Shown here piece after piece: positions 7,631 through 16,268 of a stretch of DNA of 64,000 bases. The translations under genes were made by a program, and so were the position numbers. Within the stretch, counting starts at the first letter, position 1; every line of letters begins with the position of its first letter. This stretch comes from Alteromonas australica. GTDB taxonomy: Bacteria; Pseudomonadota; Gammaproteobacteria; Enterobacterales; Alteromonadaceae. The stretch lies in contig NZ_CP008849.1 in assembly GCF_000730385.1 (NCBI RefSeq), forward strand, positions 3,038,001 through 3,102,000. The letters run 5' to 3'. The notes beneath the pieces were generated by a model. It was not told the origin of the DNA. It saw nothing but the letters and a program-made list of their open reading frames with translations, and did not search any database.

Positions 7631-8305
7631 ATGCAACCTCACGATCACTCACCACTTAACGATTTCATCGAATACCCTGAAGAACATATGCTTGCTCGAA
7701 GCACTGACTTTTTAAAAGCCATGCAGCGCCGTCATAGTATTCGTCATTTCAGTGATAAACCGGTAGATAAAGCCATTATTGAAAACTGTATTTTAACCGC
7801 AGGCACCGCACCTAGCGGCGCCAACCACCAGCCTTGGCATTTTTCTGCCATTCACTCTGCGAGTATAAAAAAGCAAATTCGCGAACAAGCGGAAGCCCAC
7901 GAACGGGGGTTTTATGATGGGCGCGCTGGACAGCAGTGGTTAAACGACCTAAAACCTTTAGGCACTGATGCCAGCAAACCTTATCTCGAAACTGCCCCAT
8001 GGCTAATAGCGGTATTCAGCCAAAAATTTGGGGAAACAGATACAGGAGAAAGAAGTCAAAACTACTATGTCCATGAATCTGTTGGCATTGCAGTGGGTAT
8101 GCTTATCACCTCGTTGCACAACGCAGGCTTAGCAACCTTAACGCATACTCCGAAACCGATGAACTTTTTAACTGACGTTTGCCAACGCCCGAGTAATGAG
8201 AGAGCCTACATGCTAATTGTGGCCGGTTATCCTGCTAAAGATGCCACCCTTCCCACCCATGCTAAGCAAAAGAAATCACTCAGCGAAATAGCCAGTTTCC
8301 TCTAA
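7631..8305 (+). CDS. Nitroreductase-family FMN oxidoreductase
   Basis: 224 residues of the FMN-dependent nitroreductase fold. RRHSIRHFSDKPV (about residues 33-45) provides the phosphate-binding Arg-x-Ser-x-Arg, APSGANHQPWHF (about 59-70) is the conserved FMN-contact motif, and HESVGIAVGMLITSLHNAGLATLTHTP (about 154-180) is the second cofactor region. Such enzymes reduce nitroaromatics, quinones or dehalogenate iodotyrosine; SGANHQPW and the later LTHTPKPM match the iodotyrosine-deiodinase/BluB-like branch, but the substrate is not predictable. It stands alone between two palindromic elements. Confidence 0.85.
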   Translation: MQPHDHSPLNDFIEYPEEHMLARSTDFLKAMQRRHSIRHFSDKPVDKAIIENCILTAGTAPSGANHQPWHFSAIHSASIKKQIREQAEAHERGFYDGRAGQQWLNDLKPLGTDASKPYLETAPWLIAVFSQKFGETDTGERSQNYYVHESVGIAVGMLITSLHNAGLATLTHTPKPMNFLTDVCQRPSNERAYMLIVAGYPAKDATLPTHAKQKKSLSEIASFL

Positions 8306-8314
8306 CAAACTAAA

Positions 8315-8448
8315 AATGGGGTCAGAGTACTTTTTGAACGCGCTATTACGGTTCAATTCATGGAGTTAAAGCTCGACCCTCAAAAGTGTTAAGCCGCCCC
8401 CTTTCCCATTCCTTTTTAAGGGTATGGGAAATGTACTCTGACCCCATT
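8315..8448. repeat. REP-like palindrome 2, long-spaced pair
   Basis: Inverted arms at 8315-8330 and 8433-8448, separated by 102 bases, between two convergent genes. The arms are complete 16-mers; the spacer shows no gene. Confidence 0.9.
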
Positions 8449-8454
8449 ATTTCT

Positions 8455-9576
8455 TTACCCTTTGTTTGGCACAATTAAGTATTTTTCGCCTGTCTTTTTG
8501 GCATTGTAAAGGGCTACATTTTCAGGCTGCAGCGCTTCTTCAAGACTAAGTTCCTTGGTGTAAGAAGAGGCAAATGTGGTGTTTATTTCTGCAGCTACTT
8601 TTTGGTAAAGCTCACCCACCCGCTTTTTATCAAGCTTGCCCAAAAAGCGCATTAGCAGCCAACCTCCGATACCCCAGGTCATGCCATACGCACGATTTAA
8701 AATGGTGGGAGAAAAGTCTAAACCACCGTAAATATACACCTGTTTATTGCTATCAGAGCCGTACGTATTAAAACCCTTGGCATCTTTACTGCCAGATGCT
8801 TCCATCATCGTGAGAATATCGCTAACAAGCTCGCCACCGCCGATGGCGTCAAAAGCTAACGTTGCACCTGTTTTATCAATGGCTTGGTAAAGTTCAGCTT
8901 TAAAATTCTCACTGCTAGAATCAAGCACAATTTTGGCGCCAATTTCTTTAAGCATATCCACCTGCTTTTGGCTGCGCACAATGTTCACTAACTCCACACC
9001 CTCATCTAAGCAAATCTTATTCAGCATTTGGCCTAAGTTAGACGCTGCGGCGGTATGTACTAATGCTTTGTGACCTTCCATTCGCATGGTCTCTACCATA
9101 CCAAGTGCTGTTAGTGGATTAACAAATGAAGACGCTGCTTGCTGAGCAGTAGTACCTTCCCTATGCGGCAAACAAACTTGCACGGGAACACATGCGTATT
9201 CGGTGTAAGCTGCTCCCGTAAGAATAGATACGGTTTTTCCCATCAACGCTTGCGCTTCTGAGCTGTCGCCAGCGGCAACTACGGTTCCAGCACCTTCATT
9301 GCCGATAGGTAACGTTTGATCAAGACGTGATTTAATACGAGCTAGCAATGGCTTATGAACTGGCGCAATAAGCGCACCCTTATCAGCGTTAAACGACGCC
9401 TTATCTAAACTAGCGGGGCCAAACATTGGCCACATATCAGAAGGATTAATCGGTGAGGCCTCCATACGAACAATAACTTCGTGGGGCTTAGGCTCTGGTA
9501 CATCAACCTCTTTAAGAGATACTTGCAACTCGCCTTCTGAGGTAATAAGCGTAAAAAGTTGTTTTGATTTATTCAT
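8455..9576 (-). CDS. Zinc-binding-dehydrogenase-like MDR oxidoreductase
   Basis: 373 residues of the medium-chain dehydrogenase/reductase superfamily. The GroES-like N-terminal half has PINPSDMWPMFGP and IGNEGAGTVVAAG; the Rossmann half carries ALVHTAAASNLGQMLNKIC (a variant of the AAxGxxG nucleotide motif) and GATLAFDAIGGGELVSDIL. The structural-zinc cysteines are absent, so it is of the quinone-oxidoreductase type using NADPH. The region around residues 60-85 is longer than in typical quinone oxidoreductases. Substrate unknown. It is convergent with the nitroreductase gene, with palindrome 2 between them. Confidence 0.8.
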   Translation of the reverse strand: MNKSKQLFTLITSEGELQVSLKEVDVPEPKPHEVIVRMEASPINPSDMWPMFGPASLDKASFNADKGALIAPVHKPLLARIKSRLDQTLPIGNEGAGTVVAAGDSSEAQALMGKTVSILTGAAYTEYACVPVQVCLPHREGTTAQQAASSFVNPLTALGMVETMRMEGHKALVHTAAASNLGQMLNKICLDEGVELVNIVRSQKQVDMLKEIGAKIVLDSSSENFKAELYQAIDKTGATLAFDAIGGGELVSDILTMMEASGSKDAKGFNTYGSDSNKQVYIYGGLDFSPTILNRAYGMTWGIGGWLLMRFLGKLDKKRVGELYQKVAAEINTTFASSYTKELSLEEALQPENVALYNAKKTGEKYLIVPNKG

Positions 9577-9703
9577 ATCGGTGTTTCCCGCCCTAGTGAT
9601 AAAACGCTAAATATATTCTTAAGCTAACACGACACCACTATCAGCAATATTTATATTGCGAATATATATGAGTTCCAATGATTTATAATTAAGGCGCTGA
9701 GTT

Positions 9704-10608
9704 AATGGGGTCAGAGTACTTTTCTCACGAGCGTACGCGGCATCTTTTTCTTCCAGCTCTTTCTCACTGTCTATTAGACCAGTTTTAGCGGGTACAGGGT
9801 TGTAGATAGTTTTTAAATTGCCCATCTTAGTAAAAAGAAAACTCAAAAAGTAACTCATAAAGGTATGGCTCGTAAACATCGACTAGGCCCCGCTGGCTTT
9901 GCACAGCATGTCATTCAACGAGGAAATAATCGCTCTATATGCTTTGCCGATGAAACCGACTACATTGCATACGCCCATTGGTTAAAGAAGTTTTCGCTGC
10001 AATTTGACGTAGCTATTCACGCATGGGTTTTAATGACTAATCATGTGCATTTACTTTGCACGCCTAACTCAGATAATCGTGGTGTCAGCGCGATGATGCA
10101 ATCATTAGGGCGAATGTATGTAAGGTACTTCAACCATAAGTACAACCGCACCGGCACGTTATGGGAAGGGAGATTTAATTCTAGCTTGGTGAGCAGTGAA
10201 GAATATCTGCTTGCGGTTTACCGGTACATTGAACTTAACCCCGTGAGAGCCAATATGGTTTTATCACCAGCAGAATATAAATGGTCAAGCTATCGGATAA
10301 ATGCATTGGGTATTAAATCAATGCTATGCAGCCCGCACCCTGTTTACTTATCATTGGGGAAAACTGACTTTCGGCGATTAAAAGCTTACCGAACTCTGTT
10401 CAAAAACGACGTACCGCAATCGGTCATAGATAAAATTCAAACCAGCTCACGAAAAGAGTTAGCTTTAGGAAGTAAAAAATTCAAACACCACATAGAACAG
10501 CTAACTGGCAGTACATTAAAAAATGAAACACTCGGCCGACCCGCTAGCAATAATAGAATAGCTAAAACTTAAATATTCAGGTGCTCAATAATGTACTCTG
10601 ACCCCATT
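9704..10608 (+). mobile_element. RAYT unit: transposase gene bracketed by inverted palindrome arms
   Basis: A REP-associated tyrosine transposase gene lies between a left arm at 9704-9719 and a right arm at 10593-10608 that are exact inverted copies (16 bases) of the arm found all over the surrounding 40 kb. This is the classic arrangement of a RAYT with its cognate repeats. No target-site duplication is expected for HUH enzymes and none is seen. The unit sits between the MDR gene and recQ. Confidence 0.8.
9865..10572 (+). CDS. REP-associated tyrosine transposase (RAYT, Y1 HUH family)
   Basis: 235 residues of the IS200-like Y1 superfamily, REP-associated branch. MTNHVHLL (residues 57-64) is the HUH metal site with H60 and H62; GTLWEGRF (97-104) and YIELNPVRAN (121-130) are RAYT hallmarks, with Y121 the likely nucleophile. 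All key residues are present and the frame is intact, so the enzyme may be active. RAYTs nick single-stranded palindromes and are thought to spread REP elements rather than themselves. The C-terminal tail (about 150-235) is basic and probably contacts the repeat. The gene is single-copy in the window. Confidence 0.92.
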   Translation: MARKHRLGPAGFAQHVIQRGNNRSICFADETDYIAYAHWLKKFSLQFDVAIHAWVLMTNHVHLLCTPNSDNRGVSAMMQSLGRMYVRYFNHKYNRTGTLWEGRFNSSLVSSEEYLLAVYRYIELNPVRANMVLSPAEYKWSSYRINALGIKSMLCSPHPVYLSLGKTDFRRLKAYRTLFKNDVPQSVIDKIQTSSRKELALGSKKFKHHIEQLTGSTLKNETLGRPASNNRIAKT

Positions 10609-10644
10609 ATTTTTATTCAAACATTGAGAGGAAAGCGTGTAACG

Positions 10645-12636
10645 ATGACATCACCCCATTCACAATTGCTTCAAAATTTATTCGGTTTTACTGCTTTCCG
10701 ACAAGGCCAACAAGAGGTTGTTGAAGGCCTACTCAACGCACGTTCTACACTAGCGATATTTCCCACTGGCTCTGGAAAGTCGTTGTGCTATCAATATGTT
10801 GCTACCCAGCTCCCCCACTTAACTTTGGTCATTTCACCTTTATTGGCCTTGATGAAAGACCAGCTTTCGTTTTTACACAGCAAAGGTATTGCAGCGGCCA
10901 GCATCGATTCAACTTTAACTGCTGAGCAAAATAAGCAAGTGATGAATGACGTGCGTTCTGGGCGCTGCAAAATTTTAATGGTGTCGGTAGAACGCTTTAA
11001 AAACGAGCGTTTTAGACAGTTTATAGAATCGGTTCAAGTGAGCATGTTAGTGGTAGACGAAGCACACTGCATTTCTGAATGGGGCCACAACTTTCGACCC
11101 GACTATTTAAAGCTACCGGCCTATCAAAAAGAACTGAACATTCCCTTAGTATTATTGCTAACGGCTACTGCCACGCAAAAAGTAAAGTTAGATATGGCCA
11201 GCCGTTTTAATATTGCTCAAGAAAATATTATCCAAACAGGGTTTTATAGACCTAACCTCAATTTAAATGTGTTACCTGTAGCAGGTATCAATAGAAACAA
11301 AGTATTGCTAGAAGAATTACAACGACAGCAAGGCGCGGGTATTGTGTATGTCACCCTTCAAAACACCGCGCAAGAAGTTGCGCAATACCTACAACAGAAT
11401 GGGTACGCCGCACAAGCTTACCACGCAGGTCTACACAATGATGTTAGGCAAAGTATTCAGCAAGATTTTATGGAAAATAGGCTGCAAGTTGTTGTGGCTA
11501 CCATCGCGTTTGGTATGGGCATAGACAAGTCTGACATTCGCTTTGTTATACATTACGATTTGCCAAAGTCTATCGAGAACTACAGCCAAGAAATCGGTCG
11601 AGGCGGGCGAGATGGAGGAACAGCCAACTGCACAGTGCTGGCAAACTTAGACGGTTTGGTGACCATTGAAAATTTTGTGTATGGCGACACACCCGATAAA
11701 AGCGCCATTCGGCGGGTGATAGATGATATTTCAGCGCAAGCGCCTGTGCACTTACAAGCTGCTAATATCAAATCTCCCCCTACCCCAACAAGTAGCAGCG
11801 TTTACCAGTGGGAAACGCAAATTAACAGCTTATCGAGTATAAGCAACATTCGGCAGTTACCCTTAAAAACTTTATTGGTACAGTTAGAGTTAGCCAACGT
11901 TATTCGCCCCCTGTACGCCTACTTTGCCGAATATAAATTCCGTTTCAATACGGAGCAAGTAGACATCCTTAATTTATTTTCTAAAGAACGAAGAGAATTC
12001 TTAGAAGCAGTTTTTACTCATTCAAATATGAAAAAAGTATGGGGAGTAGTAAATTTCGATAGCATCTACGCACAATATGGGGCGGAGCGCTCGAGAGTTG
12101 TGGCTGCACTAGAGTATTTACACGAGCATAATCATATTGAGCTAGCGTCTCGCTTAATTACCGATGTGTACAGTGTTGACTATTCACTACTTCAACAAAG
12201 TGAATTAGCCGACAAATTGGCGCGCTATTTTGCTGAAAATGAACAAAAAGAGGTTGAGCGAATTGCCGCGCTAGTTCAGTTTTTTGAACAAGATAGTTGT
12301 TTAAATTTCAACTTATCAGCCTATTTCGATGATAACCAAGCGCCACGTAAATGCGGCCATTGCAGCGTTTGCGAAGGCAAAGTCGCAAAACTTAGCTATT
12401 CAAGCCCCATACCAACACCAGAGAGAGAACAAGTATCTGCAGCAATGGCAGCACTAAGAGCACACCTAGAGGGAAAATTTAATGACCCAATCACGATATC
12501 CATCTATTGCCGATTTTTAACCGCCATGACCATGCCTCTCTTTACTCGATTGAAAGTGAAGCAAGTTAAGGGCTACGGAAGTTGTGAACACTGCCGTTAT
12601 GCAGATGTGAAGCAACTAGTTAGCGAGCTAATCTAG
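10645..12636 (+). CDS. recQ: RecQ-family ATP-dependent DNA helicase
   Basis: 663 residues. Motifs in order: FRQGQQEVVEGLL (motif 0), FPTGSGKS (Walker A, residues 39-46), VVDEAHCISEWGHNFRPDY (DEAH box plus the RecQ aromatic loop), LLTATAT, AYHAGL, FGMGIDKSDIRFVIHYD and QEIGRGGRDG (motif VI). A zinc-binding cluster CGHCSVC follows near residue 590, but the classical HRDC domain is absent and a second CEHC pair lies near the C terminus. Such short RecQ forms unwind DNA in recombination and repair. The ATG at 10645 has GAGAGGAAAG upstream; an upstream ATG at 10591 lies in the palindrome arm and is not credible. Confidence 0.9.
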   Translation: MTSPHSQLLQNLFGFTAFRQGQQEVVEGLLNARSTLAIFPTGSGKSLCYQYVATQLPHLTLVISPLLALMKDQLSFLHSKGIAAASIDSTLTAEQNKQVMNDVRSGRCKILMVSVERFKNERFRQFIESVQVSMLVVDEAHCISEWGHNFRPDYLKLPAYQKELNIPLVLLLTATATQKVKLDMASRFNIAQENIIQTGFYRPNLNLNVLPVAGINRNKVLLEELQRQQGAGIVYVTLQNTAQEVAQYLQQNGYAAQAYHAGLHNDVRQSIQQDFMENRLQVVVATIAFGMGIDKSDIRFVIHYDLPKSIENYSQEIGRGGRDGGTANCTVLANLDGLVTIENFVYGDTPDKSAIRRVIDDISAQAPVHLQAANIKSPPTPTSSSVYQWETQINSLSSISNIRQLPLKTLLVQLELANVIRPLYAYFAEYKFRFNTEQVDILNLFSKERREFLEAVFTHSNMKKVWGVVNFDSIYAQYGAERSRVVAALEYLHEHNHIELASRLITDVYSVDYSLLQQSELADKLARYFAENEQKEVERIAALVQFFEQDSCLNFNLSAYFDDNQAPRKCGHCSVCEGKVAKLSYSSPIPTPEREQVSAAMAALRAHLEGKFNDPITISIYCRFLTAMTMPLFTRLKVKQVKGYGSCEHCRYADVKQLVSELI

Positions 12637-12640
12637 AAAT

Positions 12641-12680
12641 AATGGAGTCAGAGTACTTTTTAATTTACTCTGACCCCATT
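12641..12680. repeat. REP-like palindrome 5 at the end of recQ
   Basis: Arms 12641-12655 and 12666-12680 with one mismatch (an A in the left arm) and a 10-base loop, followed by a T run. It begins five bases after the recQ stop, between convergent genes, and would make a good bidirectional terminator. Confidence 0.9.
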
Positions 12681-12705
12681 TTTTGCCCTCATTTTTGGCG
12701 TGCCA

Positions 12706-13710
12706 TCAATTCCCTTCTAAGGCACTTAAGATGAGTTGTGCACTTTCTTCAGGTGCATCAAGCCATGGCAAGTGACTGGCATTTTTTATTACATGAACCG
12801 TGGCATTATTCATTTTCGATGCTAAATATTCAGCATTTTCTATCGTATCCCAAACATCTTTATCACCAACAATAAAGGTCACGTGATGGGGCAGGTTAAA
12901 CAATGTATTTTGAATAAGAAACGCCTCATTGAACCCGCCAAACTCCACGCAGTTTTCAAGCAGTGAATTAAATGAGCGAGCACTTCCGGGAATAAGTTGA
13001 GCATTCACATCATTTTGCCAATAGATATCAGGTAATTGCTCTGGTTTATGCACCAGCATCATGCCGTGAAAATCCTTACTTCCCTTTATTGTCGGCTCGC
13101 CAATTAGCTTTAACAGTATTTTATTAACGGCCGGTAGGCCCATCATTACGACTTGGGGAGGGATGGTTTCGGTGCCGCCAGCAGGGTGCCCAATCAGCAC
13201 CAGCTTTTTTACTCGTTGGGGGTAGATGCCTGCAAAATTCACACTGAATAATCCACCCATGGAATGCCCTACTATATGTGCACTATCTAATTTTAGAGCA
13301 TCCATAAAAGAACGGATGAACGCAGCGCCGTGTTTAGTTAGGTCCACTTCACCATAGATAAAATTATCAGTTAATCCACTTCCAGGGCGATCCAAAACAT
13401 ATATGTGATAGGACTTAGCGAGTTCATCCATAATGGTATACCACTGAGATGCATAACCGCCTCCTCCGTGGATCAAAATTAGAGGTTCGCCCTCCCCCAT
13501 TTCGTAATAGTGGACACGCTTAACAGGTCCTTGGGTATTTACAAAATGAGATTGAGGGTCAATGCCAATTTCTTCAAATAATGCATGGCTAGTTTGTATG
13601 TAGGCAGCGGTGCTGGTTTCAGTGAATTTTTTGTCTAATGTTAGCCCCCATACAATAAGAATGAGTATCGCTCCCAACACTAGCAAAAGTATTTTAATCC
13701 ATAGTTTCAT
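12706..13710 (-). CDS. Membrane-anchored alpha/beta hydrolase
   Basis: 334 residues. One N-terminal transmembrane helix (about 3-22) anchors an alpha/beta hydrolase domain. PLILIHGGGGYASQW gives the oxyanion hole, VLDRPGSGLTD the following strand, and VGHSMGGL the nucleophile elbow with Ser near residue 149; the likely acid is the Asp in GDKDVWD and the base the His in NASHLPW. Such enzymes cleave esters, epoxides or C-C bonds; no substrate can be named. The ATG at 13710 is chosen because AGGAG sits 5 bases upstream; an earlier in-frame ATG (13749) lacks one. Confidence 0.85.
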   Translation of the reverse strand: MKLWIKILLLVLGAILILIVWGLTLDKKFTETSTAAYIQTSHALFEEIGIDPQSHFVNTQGPVKRVHYYEMGEGEPLILIHGGGGYASQWYTIMDELAKSYHIYVLDRPGSGLTDNFIYGEVDLTKHGAAFIRSFMDALKLDSAHIVGHSMGGLFSVNFAGIYPQRVKKLVLIGHPAGGTETIPPQVVMMGLPAVNKILLKLIGEPTIKGSKDFHGMMLVHKPEQLPDIYWQNDVNAQLIPGSARSFNSLLENCVEFGGFNEAFLIQNTLFNLPHHVTFIVGDKDVWDTIENAEYLASKMNNATVHVIKNASHLPWLDAPEESAQLILSALEGN

Positions 13711-13811
13711 GTTAGCTCCTAGCAATTTAGATAAGCCATAAAAAGGCACAGCGTATTTTCAAGGAATTAATGTTCTCACTAATCTACCCTCATTAATGTA
13801 CTCTCATTAAA

Positions 13812-13827
13812 GTACTCTGACCCCATT
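13812..13827 (-). repeat. REP-like single arm 6a
   Basis: Sixteen bases, GTACTCTGACCCCATT, identical to the right arm of the paired elements. No left arm lies nearby; the next arm (14016) points the same way. Confidence 0.85.
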
Positions 13828-14015
13828 ATTTATGGCCCGACATTTTAATACCAGTGAAGCAACTTCATTAGGAATGTTGTTCTTCAATACATTCGAAGGT
13901 AACTGTAAAACAAAGGTAAACCTAGCTAATGGTAGTGGGATTTTAAATATCAGCAAAGGCGATACAACACTTTGTATGCTGCTCTTTAGATCACTCAATT
14001 CAAGAGCCTTTTAAA

Positions 14016-14031
14016 GTACTCTGACCCCATT
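14016..14031 (-). repeat. REP-like single arm 6b
   Basis: Second copy of the right arm in the same orientation as 6a, preceded by the same AA. The two may mark the edges of a duplicated or mobilised 200-bp segment. Confidence 0.85.
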
Positions 14032-14129
14032 TCTCACTTTAATGAAGTAATATCTTGCCCCGAATGATAGTATCTTATTGTCTTATCGACATTAAGCGGT
14101 TGTTATTAAAAGGATAAAGGCTGTCAGGA

Positions 14130-15305
14130 ATGAACATATTAATACTGGGAACATCCAATTCTATTTTGAAAAATGGTTATGTTAGTGGCTTGAAAAGAGC
14201 ACTCCCTAATGCGTCATGGACCAGCTTATCTTCAGGTGCTTCACCAGGCATACAGTTTTCTAAATATGCCAAGATGGACTTCACTAGCTATGATTTAGTG
14301 GTGCTGGATTCTGTACCAAATGATGAACAATATGCATTACAAACGCCGGGTTACTCTTATAGCAATCAAAATAAGCGTATTCTGCTTGAAGTCGTTTCAA
14401 CCATCTCCTCGCAAACCAAACTAATTGTTCTAGGAATTGCGATTCGCGATTTCTTTGCAAAGCCATCCGCTATTTATACTGACAGAGAAAACCTTGCCAA
14501 TAACATGGGCGCTCAGTTTATCGATTTTTCATCGCTGCTTAAGGTTTATCAATATTTATATGACGACGTGTATTCGAATCACCCCGCACACCCTAAAGAT
14601 GAAATATCAAATAAAATAGGTTATTACCTAGGTGTGGCTATTAGTCATCACTATGATCACATAACAAACGGAGCTGAGTGTGTAGATTACAGTAAGAACT
14701 TTGAGATAGTTTCAACCCATCTTAATGAAGGCGAAATAAGAAACTATAAAAATTCATTAACTGAAGCACAATATCTGGAGTGTGAAAAAGGCCACACTGT
14801 GTCGATATCCACACAAAAGAAGTTAATTGGCTTTTTTGTAAACGGGTTTCAAACAAATACGTTCATTCAACTTACGGCCGACAACGGTGCAGTTCTCACC
14901 GTTCCGTTACTCTATAAACGAATGGAAAAGGGTTTTCTCAACCTATTTGCTCCCTTAGCGACATTTCAAACAATTAAAACGTTAACGGTGGTTGATCAAT
15001 ATGAGGGGGTTCTTCAATTTAAGCCAAGAATGACAACAGGAAAAAGAGATATCCACACGCCAAAATTGCAATTAGGCAGCTTTATTCATTGGGACAGTGA
15101 AGACGAAAGCAACTTAACCGCATATAACAAAGTGAGTAACTCCAATCATTTAGTGCTAAGTGATACTGTAAAAAACAGCGTTACAGATGAAGTATTGAAG
15201 GCTATACAGGCTTCATACACACAAAGTTCCGGATTGACCAAAATACGATACTTTTTCAAATTACTCCGTTTTAAACACCGGTTTAAGGTCACTTCACTGA
15301 AATAA
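14130..15305 (+). CDS. SGNH-hydrolase-like protein, unknown substrate
   Basis: 391 residues, soluble. It opens with NILILGTSNSI, like block I of SGNH/GDSL hydrolases (Ser near residue 9 or 11), has DLVVLDSVPND in the middle, and HPAHPKDEISNKIGYYLG (about residues 151-168), which resembles the catalytic Asp/His block V. A beta-rich C-terminal half (about 210-330) may bind carbohydrate. Related proteins modify or recognise surface polysaccharide, but I cannot name a family with certainty. The stop codon overlaps palindrome 7, which separates it from the borosin operon downstream. Confidence 0.55.
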   Translation: MNILILGTSNSILKNGYVSGLKRALPNASWTSLSSGASPGIQFSKYAKMDFTSYDLVVLDSVPNDEQYALQTPGYSYSNQNKRILLEVVSTISSQTKLIVLGIAIRDFFAKPSAIYTDRENLANNMGAQFIDFSSLLKVYQYLYDDVYSNHPAHPKDEISNKIGYYLGVAISHHYDHITNGAECVDYSKNFEIVSTHLNEGEIRNYKNSLTEAQYLECEKGHTVSISTQKKLIGFFVNGFQTNTFIQLTADNGAVLTVPLLYKRMEKGFLNLFAPLATFQTIKTLTVVDQYEGVLQFKPRMTTGKRDIHTPKLQLGSFIHWDSEDESNLTAYNKVSNSNHLVLSDTVKNSVTDEVLKAIQASYTQSSGLTKIRYFFKLLRFKHRFKVTSLK

Positions 15306-15343
15306 TGGGGTCAGAGTACTTTTTAATTAACTCTGACCCCATT
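15304..15343. repeat. REP-like palindrome 7 abutting a stop codon
   Basis: Arms 15304-15317 and 15330-15343 (14 bp perfect) overlapping the TAA of the SGNH-like gene. It can fold into a hairpin that would insulate the next operon. Confidence 0.9.
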
Positions 15344-15428
15344 ATTCTCAACTTGTCGGCATAGTAAATAGTTGAAATCTATTTTATAGTGAATCTCAGA
15401 TTAAGCGTGGTTATTGGTTAAGGAAATA

Positions 15429-16256
15429 ATGGACACCGCCAAAAAAGGACAGTTGATTGTTGTGGGCACAGGGATTAGTGTGGCAGGGCAAATGACATTA
15501 GCTGCAAAAAGCCACATCGAAAACGCTGACATCGTCTTCATGGGTATCATGAATAAAGTTGGCGAACATGCTGTCAAAAACCTCAATCCTAACAGTATTT
15601 CATTGGATGACCTCTACCAAGAGGGTAAATCACGTGCTGTCACTTATGACCAAATGGCCGACCGTATTGTGCAGGCTGTATCTGATGGACACAAAGTATG
15701 CGTGGCATTCTATGGCCACCCCGGCGTTTTCGTCACTCCTTCTCACGAGGCTATTCGCAGGGTAAGAGAGCTTGGTCTTAACGCTCAAATGCTGCCGGGC
15801 GTGTCAGCGGAAGATTGTTTAATTGCTGACTTAGGCATAGACCCATCGCGCTTTGGCTGTCAGTCTTATGAAGCCACGCAATTTTTGTTTCGCGATTACC
15901 GCATCGACCCTTATATGACGCAAATCATATGGCAAATAGGCTTAGCGGGAGAAGCATCGTTAAGCGTGCTAGATGCCACGCACAATCAGCCAGGACTTGT
16001 GATGTTGGCAGATATCCTGCGCGAGCATTACCCCGACAATCATGAGCTTATTATCTACGAAGCGGCAACCTTGCCTATCTGCGAGCCCAAAATTCAAAAG
16101 ATTCTGCTTAGCGAGTTAACGCTCGCCAAACTTACATTGATTTCCACTCTGGTTGTTCCGTCGCTAGGCTTGCCAGAGTACCGACAGGACCGTTTAGCCA
16201 AGTTAGGTTTAACGGAACAACAAGTGATTAATTATAGAAACCCAAGCATAAACTAA
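15429..16256 (+). CDS. Split borosin alpha-N-methyltransferase (SonM-like)
   Basis: 275 residues of the tetrapyrrole-methylase (SAM-dependent) fold. LIVVGTGISVAGQMTLAA is the first SAM-contact strand, FYGHPGVFV (residues 94-102) the family's glycine loop, and MLPGVSAEDCLIADLGIDP the third motif. Tyr63, Arg69 and Tyr73 have exactly the Tyr-x5-Arg-x3-Tyr spacing of the catalytic residues Y66, R72 and Y76 of the fungal borosin enzyme OphMA, and the residues between are typical (GKSRAVTYDQM). Borosin enzymes methylate backbone amide nitrogens of a peptide; in the split bacterial form, known from Shewanella, the substrate is a separate protein. That fits the next gene, 12 bp downstream. The ATG at 15429 is preferred over a TTG at 15414 because AAGGA lies 4 bases upstream. 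Confidence 0.88.
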   Translation: MDTAKKGQLIVVGTGISVAGQMTLAAKSHIENADIVFMGIMNKVGEHAVKNLNPNSISLDDLYQEGKSRAVTYDQMADRIVQAVSDGHKVCVAFYGHPGVFVTPSHEAIRRVRELGLNAQMLPGVSAEDCLIADLGIDPSRFGCQSYEATQFLFRDYRIDPYMTQIIWQIGLAGEASLSVLDATHNQPGLVMLADILREHYPDNHELIIYEAATLPICEPKIQKILLSELTLAKLTLISTLVVPSLGLPEYRQDRLAKLGLTEQQVINYRNPSIN

Positions 16257-16268
16257 CAGGAAATAAAA

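Larger units (their letters stand above)
13711..14129. other. Intergenic region with two same-direction palindrome arms
   Basis: 419 bases between divergent genes. It carries two arms in the same orientation (13812-13827 and 14016-14031) with about 190 bases between them. The enclosed stretch has an open frame on each strand of about 60 codons, but neither has a ribosome binding site or recognisable family, so I do not call a gene. Confidence 0.5.

Noticed and set aside
9619-9879. 86-codon frame on the minus strand upstream of the RAYT gene
   Set aside because: It crosses the left palindrome arm, overlaps the RAYT start and has no family features; most likely non-coding.
10591-10644. In-frame upstream ATG of recQ starting inside a palindrome arm
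   Set aside because: The extra 18 residues come from the repeat and lack a ribosome binding site; the ATG at 10645 has GAGAGGAAAG and fits the RecQ start.
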